Shown: positions 1 through 9,865 of the stretch, piece after piece
How the letters are laid out: each line of letters opens with the position of its first letter
Numbering within the stretch: position 1 is the stretch's first letter
Assembly: GCF_001540865.1 (NCBI RefSeq)
Contig: NC_033633.1
Location: forward strand, 11,134,917-11,198,916
Length of the DNA: 64,000 nucleotides
Direction of reading: 5' to 3'
Source of the DNA: Ananas comosus
Lineage: Eukaryota > Streptophyta > Magnoliopsida > Poales > Bromeliaceae
The notes under the pieces: generated by a model
Told to the model about the DNA's origin: nothing
Databases searched by the model: none
Seen by the model: the letters and a program-made list of their open reading frames with translations, nothing else
Position numbers and translations under genes: made by a program

Positions 1-357
1 AGTGGCTTAAATTTATTGCGTTCATGTATTCTATTTACCCAGAACATATCTATAACTAATTATTCTAAATAATTAAAAGAATTTTCTATATAAAATTAAG
101 CAATTTGAATTGCCTTTAACACTCGTTAAACAAGCAAATGTTTCATAATAGGCCCTCAAAAATTGCGATTTTACGACACTGTTGATCACCATGTAAATAA
201 AATTTTAAAAATTTAGTTGAATTTAGTTTCTAGGAATTCAAAATATCTCTAGATTAACTTCAACGGCTCTGATCAATCTCATTCGAAATGCTCGATATCA
301 AAACAACTTGATAGGAGCAAGTGCTCACTATCCTTTAATAGGATGTAACTCTAGCCT
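1..357. repeat. Right arm of a long-TIR MITE (TATCC family), cut by the window edge
   Basis: The last ~60 bases (positions 300-357) carry the motif GTGCTCACTATCCTTTAATA and end AGCCT next to a TA run. This is the inverted form of the start of the element at 1067-1615. The 5' half lies outside the window. No coding potential is visible. Confidence 0.55.
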
Positions 358-411
358 AATATATATATACTATATATATCATATATATATTATATATATA
401 TATATATGTAT

Positions 412-970
412 GAGTTTTTTGCTGGAATAATCTATCGGTAGTAAACGATCGTTTACTATCCGATTTGTTTTCGATGATAAGCTTCCAAAAATTGATGATC
501 GGCATCGTTAAAAATGATCTAAATATTTAAACTATCTTGGAAATCAATTTCACACCATTTTGATATTGTTCTCTTTCCATCAAAGTGAACAGAAAAATGA
601 TTATGGCTGGAAATGAATGATCCTTCAAAAAAGTGATAATAGCAATTTTTACTATTTGAGATGCAGGAGTTTATGATCTGATTTTAAATAGTTTAAAGAA
701 TCTCTAACAAAAATTTAGTTGATTTTGAAGCTCTTCTATAACCGTTAAACGAGCAATACGCATCAGTAATCGGCATTAAAATTATAAATTTTGTGAGCCT
801 TTGATCGTTCAGTAGTGATGCCAAAAATCATGAAATTGATTTTTTAGATAATTTAATGGCTAGATCATGTTCAATCGTGCTCGATCGTCGATTTTGAAAG
901 ATCTATCATCGAAAAACAAAATCGGTAGTTAACAAGACGTTTACTACCGATATTATGCCCAGTCAAACTA
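412..970. mobile_element. Long-TIR MITE, GCTGGAATACTATCGGTAGC family, diverged copy
   Basis: Starts with GCTGGAATAATCTATCGG at 421 and ends with the inverted form (ACTACCGATATTATGCC near 935-960). Both ends abut TA-rich DNA. The interior matches other family members, with the arms repeated in inverted orientation. Most diverged copy in the window. Confidence 0.6.
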
Positions 971-1066
971 TGATATATATATAACAATCGTGTAAGAAAC
1001 GAGCAGTTTATTACCGATGTAGCCCAGTAAACTATATATATTAATTATATAATATATATACTATAT

Positions 1067-1615
1067 AGGCTAGTGCTACTATCCATTAATAGGATAGAGC
1101 ACTTGGTCATCAAGTTGTTCTTGATGATCGATGAGTCCGAATTGATGATTGAAGAGCCGTTTGAGGTATGATCTAGAGTATTGTAAATATCTAGAAACTA
1201 AATTTCAAAAAGTTAAAATTTATTTACATGGGATCAAAATGTCGTAAAGATCGATAATTCTTTGACGGCCTATGAGTCGTTGCTTGTTTAATGGTGTAAA
1301 GCATCCAAATGCTTGAATTTTTTGATAGAAAATTCTTTATATATTTAGATAATGTTTCGATAATCTGATTATGAATTGAGAAACGTTCTAAGCTCTATTT
1401 TAAGAGTTATCACTTTATTGACCGTTCATTTTTTTAAACTCTTAAGATTGAACTTAATATGAATTTTTTAAAATATTACAAAAATTTCGGTTCTACAGCA
1501 TTTCTAATTGTGTAGCATCAATTTCAACGAAGTGCCGATTATAATTTAGTATCCGATCAATCAAACGAACTGATAATGGACCGATGGCTCCATTCTATTA
1601 ATAGATGTAGCCGAT
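1067..1615. mobile_element. Long-TIR MITE, CTACTATCC...GGATAG family
   Basis: Begins AGGCTAGTGCTACTATCC and ends with TATTAATAGATGTAGCC, an imperfect inverted copy, between two TA runs. Long inverted arms surround an AT-rich centre. The tip folds on itself (CTATCC...GGATAG). Confidence 0.55.
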
Positions 1616-1775
1616 CTATATATTATATATATATATGAGAGAGAGAAGAGAGAAGAGCAGAGAAGAGAGATGAGAGAGAGAGAGAGTGAGTGAGTAGGGC
1701 CTACTATACTTCTATCAGTATATGAGCCCATCGAACTATAGTACATTCCACAACGATATATTATATATATATAGC

Positions 1776-2018
1776 AGGCTACTGTGCTATTAGGAGCACA
1801 GCAGCCTTGTGCTCCTAATTTTAACCACCCATCAACTTGTATGGGTGGTTATAATGAAAGAGGGATGAGATATTTGAAGTAGAATTTAAGGAGAAGAAAT
1901 TAAGATACTCAATTTTCTTCTAATATCTCATTCCTCTATTATTCTAACCACCATCAAATTTGATTTGTGTAGAAATGACGACACAAGAGCTGCTGTGCTC
2001 CTAATAGCACAGTAGCCT
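1776..2018. mobile_element. Small MITE with perfect 29-bp terminal inverted repeats
   Basis: The 29 bases at 1776-1804 (AGGCTACTGTGCTATTAGG...) are the exact reverse complement of 1990-2018. The interior has a second inverted pair (TAACCACC / GGTGGTTA). It is flanked by TA runs, so a target duplication cannot be read. Superfamily not assigned. Confidence 0.75.
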
Positions 2019-2020
2019 AC

Positions 2021-2025
<5 letters not shown>

Positions 2026-2065
<40 letters not shown>

Positions 2066-2092
2066 ATTATATATATTATATATAATATAGTT
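2026..2092. repeat. (TA)n microsatellite
   Basis: Near-uninterrupted TA dinucleotides next to the MITE. Similar runs at 360-408, 7825-7886, 8418-8502, 8722-8822, 16060-16142, 47758-47834, 48380-48471 and 50161-50222 lie mostly at MITE edges or inside AT-rich elements. Confidence 0.8.
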
Positions 2093-2230
2093 TGTCAAAA
2101 TATACATGCATTTGACGCAAAACGACCAAGATTAAGACTAAGACCAAAAATAGAATACACTTAAACCAAGTTAACATCAACACAATAGATGGGGACATTT
2201 GAACCAAAACAGATTATGGTATTAAAAAGA

Positions 2231-2231
2231 G

Positions 2232-2286
<55 letters not shown>
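2231..2286. repeat. Poly(A) tract (~56 nt)
   Basis: A homopolymer run after an A-rich GAGAAAA lead. It could be the tail of a retroposed copy, but no SINE or gene-like body is recognised upstream. Confidence 0.7.
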
Positions 2287-2287
<1 letters not shown>

Positions 2288-2765
2288 AGCAGGTAAAGAA
2301 AGAAAAGAATTTATGTAGTTAGTTGGTGTTAGTTTTTTTCACATGTCCCATGTAGAAATGTTAATGGATATGGATATATATTTAACATATTATCCAAACC
2401 GAATTCGATTGAATCAGTTTGATTTTAATTGAGGTTAAATGGAAATGGTTTGGGAATGTGGAGATTAAAAGATTTATAATCCAACGACTTCTATTTCGAT
2501 TACAATTTTTGTTTGTATTCGAACTGAATCAAAAATTGAAATTAGATAAAATCTTATGTTATAAATTGAAATAAAAGTTTTTTAGATATTTAATTTAATA
2601 CTTAAGAAGTTTTTTTTTTCTGTGGGATCGAAGTTTTGGCAACATCACCCTGAAATCAACAGGTTGCTATAAGAGATTCACAAAATAAATATCCAGAGGA
2701 AAAAAAAAGAAAAATAATAATTTTTTTAAAAAAAATAGAGAAATAAATTATAATATAATATAGAG

Positions 2766-3309
2766 AGACTTGAGCTGGAATGCTATCGGTAGCAAATAGG
2801 CTCCGTTACCACCTATTTGTTTTCGTTGATGAAGACTCCAAATCGACGATCAGCATCGTTAAACATGATCTATATTACTTGAATTATCTAAAAATCAAAT
2901 TTCAAATTTTTTCGACTTCAGTGGCTTAATGATAAAGGGATTTCACAATTTATAATTTTAATGGTCGATATAAGACGTTTTTCCGTTTAACGGCGTAAAG
3001 ATATCCAAAACAATTGAATTTTGGTTAGAAAATTATTTGAACTATTTAGAGCAAAATTTATACTCTTAATTTTGATTATAAGACTCCTATCATCCCTTTT
3101 TAAAAGATATTTATATTCGACCGTCCATTTTTATGTCTACTTGATAGATAAGATAACAATATCGAAAAAATATAAAATTTGATTTCTAAATGCTTCAAGT
3201 GGTATCGATCTTGTTCAATGATACCGATCGTCGATTTGGATAGTCCATCATAAAAAATAAATGGATGGTAATAGAACTCGTTTGCTATTGGTAGTATTCC
3301 ATCAACTCT
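2766..3309. mobile_element. Long-TIR MITE, GCTGGAATACTATCGGTAGC family
   Basis: Left end TTGAGCTGGAATGCTATCGG, right end TGGTAGTATTCCATCAACTC. The arms carry the CTCCAAATCGACGATC / GATCGTCGATTTGGA inverted pair. Target flanks are TA-rich. About 544 bp, the family's usual size here. Confidence 0.75.
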
Positions 3310-3489
3310 ATATATAAATAACAACTTATTTTATTAAGCTAGGAAATTTTTATCCGTGAAAAGATACAAAATTAATTTCCATCAATTTTGTAATTGAAAT
3401 GGTTATTTTTGCGCTAAGAAAACGAGCCATGCTTATTATTCTCTACATCTCCAATAAGAAAAAGATTAAACTCAGGAATAGAAAAGAAC

Positions 3490-4314
3490 CCCTAAAAAAT
3501 GGCATGAAATTTCTATCATTTTTGTATGCATTATTGAAAACAACTCACATTTAGAATTGCATAAGGTGAGACCACTACAACAAAATTAGGTTATAGGGAC
3601 ACATGTTTGGGACACTTTTATGTAAATGTCCCATTTATACCAAAACTTTGAAAAAAACCTTCTAATGCCTAAATATAAAGCCCAATCCAACAAAAATAAA
3701 AGGTTACTCTACTCAACCCATCCCACCCAGCCCATTCGGCCCAATTACAAACAGAAAAAAAAAAAAATCGATTACCATCTCCTCTTCTTTTCTCACTCAA
3801 TCCACTGAAATCCTAGACGAAAAGCCCTTCCCTTTCCTCCTCCTCCGCTACTGCAGCCAACGAGGTAGAGTTCCGGCGGTTGCTAAATACTTAAATAAGT
3901 GTTGGTAAATTAGCAACACTCTTTTAGCTTATACCGACACTCTTTAAATGTCACTATATACCTAGCGACTCGACATATAGCAATACTTTTTAAAAGTGTC
4001 GGTAATTTAATTAGCAACACTTTTTTTACCTGTACCGAAATTTAAAGGTGTCGCTATACACCGCTTTTGTTGTAATTATACTTTTCATATAAAGCGCTCT
4101 CTTTCTCTCTTTCTCGCCCCCTAATATTGACTGTCTTAAGATAATCTATAACCATATGTGTTGATTTCTCACTTAATTAGGCAACTAATTGCATTTATTA
4201 AGATCTTGTTGGGAACCATAAAAAATGGCATGAAATTTCTATCATTTTCTTTTTTATGCATTATTGAAAACAACTCCCATTTAGATTTGCATAAGATGAG
4301 TTATACTTATCACA

Positions 4315-4354
<40 letters not shown>

Positions 4355-4450
4355 CCCCCCAATATTGACTGTCTCAAGATAATATATAACCATATGTGTT
4401 GATATCTCACTTAATTAGGCAACTAATTGCATTTATTAAGATCTTGTTGG
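3490..4450. repeat. Tandem duplication of a ~240-bp unit, first copy interrupted by a CACTA-type element
   Basis: The block from AAAAAATGGCATGAAATTTC through GGCAACTAATTGCATTT occurs twice. Unit 1 spans about 3495-4212 with an inserted ~500 bp; unit 2 spans about 4220-4450 without it. Unit 2 therefore preserves the unoccupied site (GATGAG followed by TTATACTT). A (CT)n stretch at 4320-4350 lies in unit 2. Confidence 0.65.
3573..4075. mobile_element. Non-autonomous CACTA (En/Spm)-like element
   Basis: Left end CACTACAACAAAATT at 3573 is the classic CACTA terminus. The right end TTTTGTTGTAATTA is its worn inverted copy. Subterminal repeats of the type GTGTCGGTAATTTA / AGCGACAC occur repeatedly at 3895-4065, as is usual for CACTA ends. 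No transposase frame. A related right half lies at 43093-43325. Confidence 0.6.
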
Positions 4451-4692
4451 GAACCATAAATTTTTTTCTTTTTTGTTTAATTTGAAAACAAGTTCTATGT
4501 AATTGATTGCGTGGGTGGTTTAGACGTCTATGTACTAGCTATTATTGATTCGCTTGTGATATGTTCTAGCCAGATGTAGATCGAATACATCATCTTCGAA
4601 GCAATAATGAAGCAAAAGAATTATCACGAACGCGTTATTTGACATATAAATTCTACCTAATTCGACATGTATTCCTTTTTATTTGTCATCTC

Positions 4693-5328
4693 TAGGGATG
4701 CAAACGGATCCGGGTTGGTGGAGCTCCCGCCCCGATCCGCCCCGACGGGAGCAGTAAATGGGAGAAAATAAACGGATTCGGGGCTGGAAACGGGATAAGT
4801 TTTACGATCCGAGACGGATTCGGGGCAGGAAACGGGAAAAATTTTGACCCGCCCCGAATCCGCCCCGAATCCGCCCCGCCATGATCCGCCCCGAATCCGC
4901 CCCGAATATCATTTGTATTTTTAAAAAATATTTCCAAAAAATAATATATTTACAAAAAAAGTTCAAAATACAAATAAGTTATTACTCTCATTTCTAATGT
5001 ATTTGAAATATTTGAATTTTGTTTTGAATTGTGATTGATATTTTTAATTTTTACCATTAATATTGTTAAATTATATATATAATATTATTAAAAATTATTA
5101 ATTTATATTTTACAAAATATTAATAATATTATAATTTTATAAAAAATATTAGTTGGCGGGGCGGATTCGGGGCGCCGGCGGGAGGCGGGTTACGAGGCGG
5201 AGCGAATTATGGGATGTATTTTTTAACCCGTCACGAATTCGGGGCGGGAGGCGGGGCGGATTTTTGCTAGTCGGGGCGGGAGGCGGGGCGGGTCTCCCGC
5301 CCCCAGATCCGCCCCGTTTGCATCCCTA
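4693..5328. mobile_element. Non-autonomous hAT-type element with perfect 8-bp target duplication
   Basis: TIRs TAGGGATGCAAACGG / CCGTTTGCATCCCTA; the 8 bases GTCATCTC occur exactly on both sides (4685-4692 and 5329-5336). GC-rich ends built from GGGGCGGATTCGGGGC repeats surround an AT-rich core. The 8-bp duplication and TAGGGATG terminus fit the hAT superfamily. Weak open frames over it are low-complexity, not genes. Confidence 0.85.
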
Positions 5329-5336
5329 GTCATCTC

Positions 5337-5530
5337 TTAAGAAATATTAAAGAAGCAAATGGAATCTATTTAAAAAAATAAAGTAAAAGCTATATATATA
5401 AGCTTTAAGTTTGTTGTAATTAGACAAACTCAAAGAATATGTAGATTATAAGCAATTTGTGATATGCCATACAGTTTATTAACTATATATATAGATTTTA
5501 TGTTTAGAGAATTAAAAGAGCGACAAAAAT
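5337..5530. other. AT-rich spacer
   Basis: No gene, repeat family or regulatory site recognised between the hAT element and the tandem array. Confidence 0.5.
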
Positions 5531-7060
5531 ACCAAACGAGATCTAAATTAGTTCGCGGCTTAAAAGTACAACTGCCTCATTAAACCCACCTGCATCTGTA
5601 TTGTGTTCCATTAAGAATGTCACAAAACAGCTAATAGAGCTCAGTATGCATAATTAGGGCAATAATTAATTAGCTAATAACTTAGTTCTCCTTGTTGGGG
5701 TGCTTTATCTCTTCCTTAATTAATCATCATGGTGTGCATAGTACTATGGGTGGCCTTTTTGGTATAACAAAGGTATTTATATTGTGATGGTATATTTTGG
5801 TTTGAGTGGACTTCGACTACTGCCTCTAATTTTACATTCAACTGCAGTCAATTTGAGTAGAGCATTTATTAAATAAAACAGTCAGATTTCTACTATGATG
5901 GAAAAGTCAAAAGATAATTACAAATACTTAATGCTCCAGGTTCAAGATTTTACAATTCAGCTGCAGTCGATTTGATTAGTATATTCATTAAATAGGATAG
6001 TGAGGTTCTGACTGTGATGGAAAACTAAAATTAAGTTCTACGTACGTGCCGAATACTCAACCTCCAAATCCACGCTTCTACATTTGTTTGGAAAGAAAAC
6101 TTGTTGAAATTGTAGAAGATTTTAACGCAGTATTTTGCTGATGAAAAATATTATATATTCAGATTGTAATTCAAATAAACGATTCCAAACGAGATCTAAA
6201 TTAGTGTGCAACTTAAAAGTACATGTGCCCTCTCTCTCCCTTAATTAATCATCATGGTGTGCATAGTACTATGGGTGGCCTTTTTGGTATAACAAAGGTA
6301 TTTATATTGTGATGGTATATTTTGGTTTAGTGACTTCGACTACTACTATTACTACTGCCTCTAATTTTACATTCAACTACAGTCAATTTGAGTAGAGCAT
6401 TTATTAAATAAAACAGTCAGATTTCTACTTTGATGGAAAAGTCAAAAGATAATTATAAATACTTAATGCTCCAGGTTCAAGATTTTACAATTCAGCTGCG
6501 GTTGATATGATTGGTATATTCATTAAATAGAATAGTGGCGTTTTGACTAAATTAAGTTCTACGTGCGTACTGAATACTCAACCTCCAAATCGGCGCTTCT
6601 ACATTTGTTTGCAAAGAAAACTTGTTGAAATTGTGGAAGATTTTAACATAGTATTTTGCTGATCAAAAGCATTACTAAGATTGCAATTCAAATAAACGGT
6701 ACCAAACAAGAAGTACATGTGCCCTCTCTCCTTCCTTAATTAATCATCATGGTGTGGATTTGTACTATGGATGGCCTTTTTGGTACAAAGAAGACATTTA
6801 TATTGTGATGTATCATATTTGTATTTTTGTGACCATTTGACTATGCTTCTGATTTTATACTTAGCTACAGTTAGTTTGAGTAGAGCATTCACTTCACAGA
6901 ATAGTCAATAGAATAATAGTAATTTTCTATTGTGACAGAAAATTGAAATGAAATCTGTAGTATCGGAGACTCAAGTTTTCAAATAGAGCTTCTGCACTTG
7001 AAGTTAAAGAAAATTTGTTGGGATATTTGAACAATATTACTTGAATTCATTTCAAACGAA
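5531..7060. repeat. Tandem array of three ~0.5-0.65 kb units
   Basis: Units begin with CCAAACGAGATCTAAATTAG-like sequence at about 5531 and 6183 and a shortened form at 6702. All share TTAATTAATCATCATGGTGT, a block ending GGTGGCCTTTTTGGTA, and a CAGTCAATTTGAGTAGAGCA block. Unit 1 has an extra ~130 bp; unit 3 is the most diverged and fades near 7060. Each unit also contains an internal half-repeat (GTAGAGCATTTATTAAATA versus AGTATATTCATTAAATAGG). No open frame. Confidence 0.7.
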
Positions 7061-7469
7061 CAACATTACCCCTTAAAAAAAAAGATATTCTAGTTGACAA
7101 AAATATCGTATTGGTTTCTGAAAATTCCTCCGGAGATGTATATACTCCTAACTCTATAATTTACTAATAAAATTTCAAATTCAAAAGAATATTTCAAAGA
7201 TATATAGAAAAATAAATTTAAAAATTTTAAGTAGCAGTGAGGGTTACATTAAAAAAAAAAAAAAAAAGAAAGAAAAAAAAGAAAGAAAAGAGAGAGAAAT
7301 CCTTCAAAAGGAATATCCAACTAGTCTTATGCCCCACTTGCCCATGTGTTGCTCATCCTTCACTTTCCAGTCCTTATAATAATACAGTTGGACATGTGGA
7401 ATGCTACCAAGTTGGACCAGCTGAAAGTCCACAAACCATGAAATAAAATTGAGTATGCATGTGTGACAG
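7061..7469. other. Intergenic, A-rich, no gene seen
   Basis: Contains an A/G-rich run (7248-7300) that yields a Lys-rich frame with no recognisable domain; judged noncoding. Confidence 0.5.
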
Positions 7470-7818
7470 TAGGGATGCAAACGGATCCGGGTTGGTGGAG
7501 CTCCTGCCCCGATCCGCTCCGAATGGGGCAGTAAACGGGAGGAAATAAACAGATTCGGAGGCTGGAAACGGGATAAATTTTATGATACGAGCGGATTCGG
7601 GGCAGAGAATGGGAGAAATTTTGACCCGCCCCACCATGATCCGCTCTGAATCCGCCCCGAAAACTATTTATATTTTAAAAAATATCCCTAAAAAATAATA
7701 TATTTATAAAAAAGTTCAAAATACAAATAAATTAGTGCTCTCATTTCTCATGTATTTGAAACTTTTGAATTTTGCTTCGAATTGTAATTGATATTTTTAA
7801 TTTTTATAATTGATGTTG

Positions 7819-7886
<68 letters not shown>

Positions 7887-8416
7887 GTGAGCTGGAATAC
7901 TATCGGTAGCAACGGGTTGCTCGTTGCCCCACCCATTTGTTTTGATGATGGCCTCCAAATCGACGATCCGCACCGTTGAAAATGATCTATACCACTTGAG
8001 TATCTAGAAACTAAATTTCAATCTTTTCAAAATTATTAAACTAATGATCAAAAGATTTCAAAATTTGTAATTTTAGTGGTAGAGTATGAGTGTTTTCACG
8101 TTTAACGGTGTAAGCTATCAAATCAATTGAATTTGTGTTTTAGAAAAATTTTTTAAACTATTTAGAACAAGATCTATACTCTCGATATCATTATAAATCT
8201 CCTATCATCACTTGCAGAGGATAATTTATTTTCAATCGTTATTTTATGCCCACTTGATGCAATAAGAGGAACAATATCGGAAAGCATGAAATTTGATTTC
8301 TAGTCTTCAAGTGTATAGATTATATTTAATGGTGCCGATCGTCGATTTGGAGGCTCCATCATCGAAACAAATGGGTGGCAACGAGGAGTCGTTTGTTACC
8401 GATAGTATTCTAGCTC

Positions 8417-8420
<4 letters not shown>
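7887..8420. mobile_element. Long-TIR MITE nested in a hAT element
   Basis: Ends GTGAGCTGGAATACTATCGG and ATAGTATTCTAGCTCAAC. Arms and interior match the copies at 21334, 27968 and 47835. It sits between TA runs inside the hAT core, so it is younger than the hAT insertion. Confidence 0.8.
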
Positions 8421-8502
<82 letters not shown>

Positions 8503-8506
<4 letters not shown>

Positions 8507-8725
8507 TCGGTATATCTATTAATAGCACGAACATTGGTGCTACAAGTTTTCCGCCAGTAGATCTACCCTTTGATCATTTTCACCCGTTAGATCATACTAT
8601 TCAACCAAACACCCACTCAACCTAGGGGGCCACATCATTCTAACGTACATCTCTTAATCCAATGGCCAAAACTTGGTAGCACCAAAAACTTGGTGCTATT
8701 AATAGTATATTAGCTTAGCTCTATA
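8503..8725. mobile_element. Short MITE, GTAGATCTACC / CCAATGGCC family
   Basis: Shares GTAGATCTACCCTTTGATCA, the ACTATTCAACCAAACACCCA block and inverted ends (TATTAATAGCACGAACATTGG / CTTGGTGCTATTAATAGTAT) with a copy at 54300-54575. It lies between TA runs and is nested in the hAT element. Confidence 0.6.
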
Positions 8726-8777
8726 TATATTATATATATATATATATTATATATATATTATATATATAATATATATA

Positions 8778-8815
<38 letters not shown>

Positions 8816-9257
8816 TATATTAAAAATATTAATTATATTTTACAAAATATTAATAATATTATAATTTTATAAAAATATTAGTTGGGGGGCGGATTCGAGA
8901 CTAACAGGAGGCGAGTTATGAGATGGGGCGGATTATGGGATTATTTTTAACCGTCACGAATTCCGTGGGCGGGAGTAGCGGGCGGGATTATTGCTTAGTC
9001 GGGGCGGAAGGCGGGGCAGGGCTCCCGCCCCCAGATCCGCCCCATTTGCATCCCTATGTGACAGTATCTACTATATCAGGAATATCTGTGAATTAATCCA
9101 ATTTATGCAACTGCTCATGATTTTCTCTTTTATCTTCTAGATCTATTTCTTCATTCGAGATCTCTCTTACTAACTGGAATAAACGAATTAGCAGTAAATC
9201 TGTTCCGCCCAAAATGAGGCTATAAACTCTGATCATCCGATTATAAGAGAGCAAAGT

Positions 9258-9260
<3 letters not shown>

Positions 9261-9289
<29 letters not shown>

Positions 9290-9448
9290 AGAGAGAGAGA
9301 GAGAGAGATAGGTACGTAGCACGCTACCCGCTTCGTTTTATTTCATTTAGAAATAAACTTAGCTAGAAATGTGAATCAACTAGGATTCGAACTTGGGTCT
9401 CGAGTACCAACTATCAAGTCCTCTATCACTTGCTCTAGGAACGGTCGG
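9261..9448 (-). mobile_element. tRNA-derived SINE with 17-bp target duplication
   Basis: Read on the minus strand, it starts at 9448 with a tRNA-like head: a box-A-like TAGAGCAAGTG and a box-B-like AGTTCGAATCC. A body follows (AGCTAAGTTTATTTCTAAAT...), then a (CT)n stretch and a terminal A run, seen as T9261-9288 on the plus strand. The flanks TAAGAGAGCAAAGTGTT at 9244-9260 and 9449-9465 are identical. Relatives lie at 26233-26396 and 13896-14045. Confidence 0.85.
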
Positions 9449-9479
9449 TAAGAGAGCAAAGTGTTGATGTACAATAATC

Positions 9480-9826
9480 TGTTAGTTTATAAGCTTGTTT
9501 TATTTGTTTATTTTTTATTTGAAGAGTTGTGTTTCTTATGAAAGGGTGTGTCCTTTTGTAAGGATTGCGTCTTTTGAGTTAGGGTCATATCCTTTAGTGA
9601 AAGGTTGTGTTGTTTCATGAAGAGTTGCGTCGTTTCATGAAGAGTTGCGTCCTTTCGTGCTCTATAAATAGAGGGCATGTAATTTGTTTGTTAAGTTGTT
9701 GTGATGTGTGGATCAAATTGTATTATTCAGTAATAGTGTACTGAAGTTTAGTTATATTAATAAAGTTTGGTATTCCAGTGTTAAATATATTTGTTGCAGT
9801 TTATTTTATATATTTGCCTTCCAACA
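9480..9826 (+). repeat. 5' LTR
   Basis: 347 bp, TG...CA ends. It holds a plausible promoter TATA box (CTCTATAAATAGAGG, about 9660-9674) and a run of GAGTTGCGTC-type short direct repeats (about 9595-9655). In the 3' LTR the TATA reads TCTTTAAATAG, one of the six differences. Confidence 0.92.
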
Positions 9827-9865
9827 ATTGGTATCAGAGCCAGAACGAAACTCTGTTAAAAAAAA

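Larger units (their letters stand above)
7470..9056. mobile_element. hAT-type element of the 4693-5328 family, broken up by nested insertions
   Basis: TIRs TAGGGATGCAAACGG / CATTTGCATCCCTA with perfect 8-bp target duplication TGTGACAG at 7462-7469 and 9057-9064. Its two halves (7470-7825 and about 8820-9056) align with the element at 4693-5328. The AT-rich middle has received a long-TIR MITE (7887-8420), a second short MITE (8505-8725) and TA expansions, raising it from ~640 to 1587 bp. Confidence 0.85.

Noticed and set aside
5531..7060. CRISPR-like array
   Set aside because: Units are hundreds of bases long and nearly all repeat, with no short-repeat/unique-spacer pattern; this is plant nuclear DNA.
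7748..8625. Frames rich in alternating Tyr-Ile
   Set aside because: Translations of (TA)n microsatellites at MITE edges; the same applies to 47739-48560 and 50064-50261.
9400..9440. Candidate tRNA gene
   Set aside because: Only box-A/B-like words; no cloverleaf, and the sequence belongs to a SINE with an A tail and target duplication.
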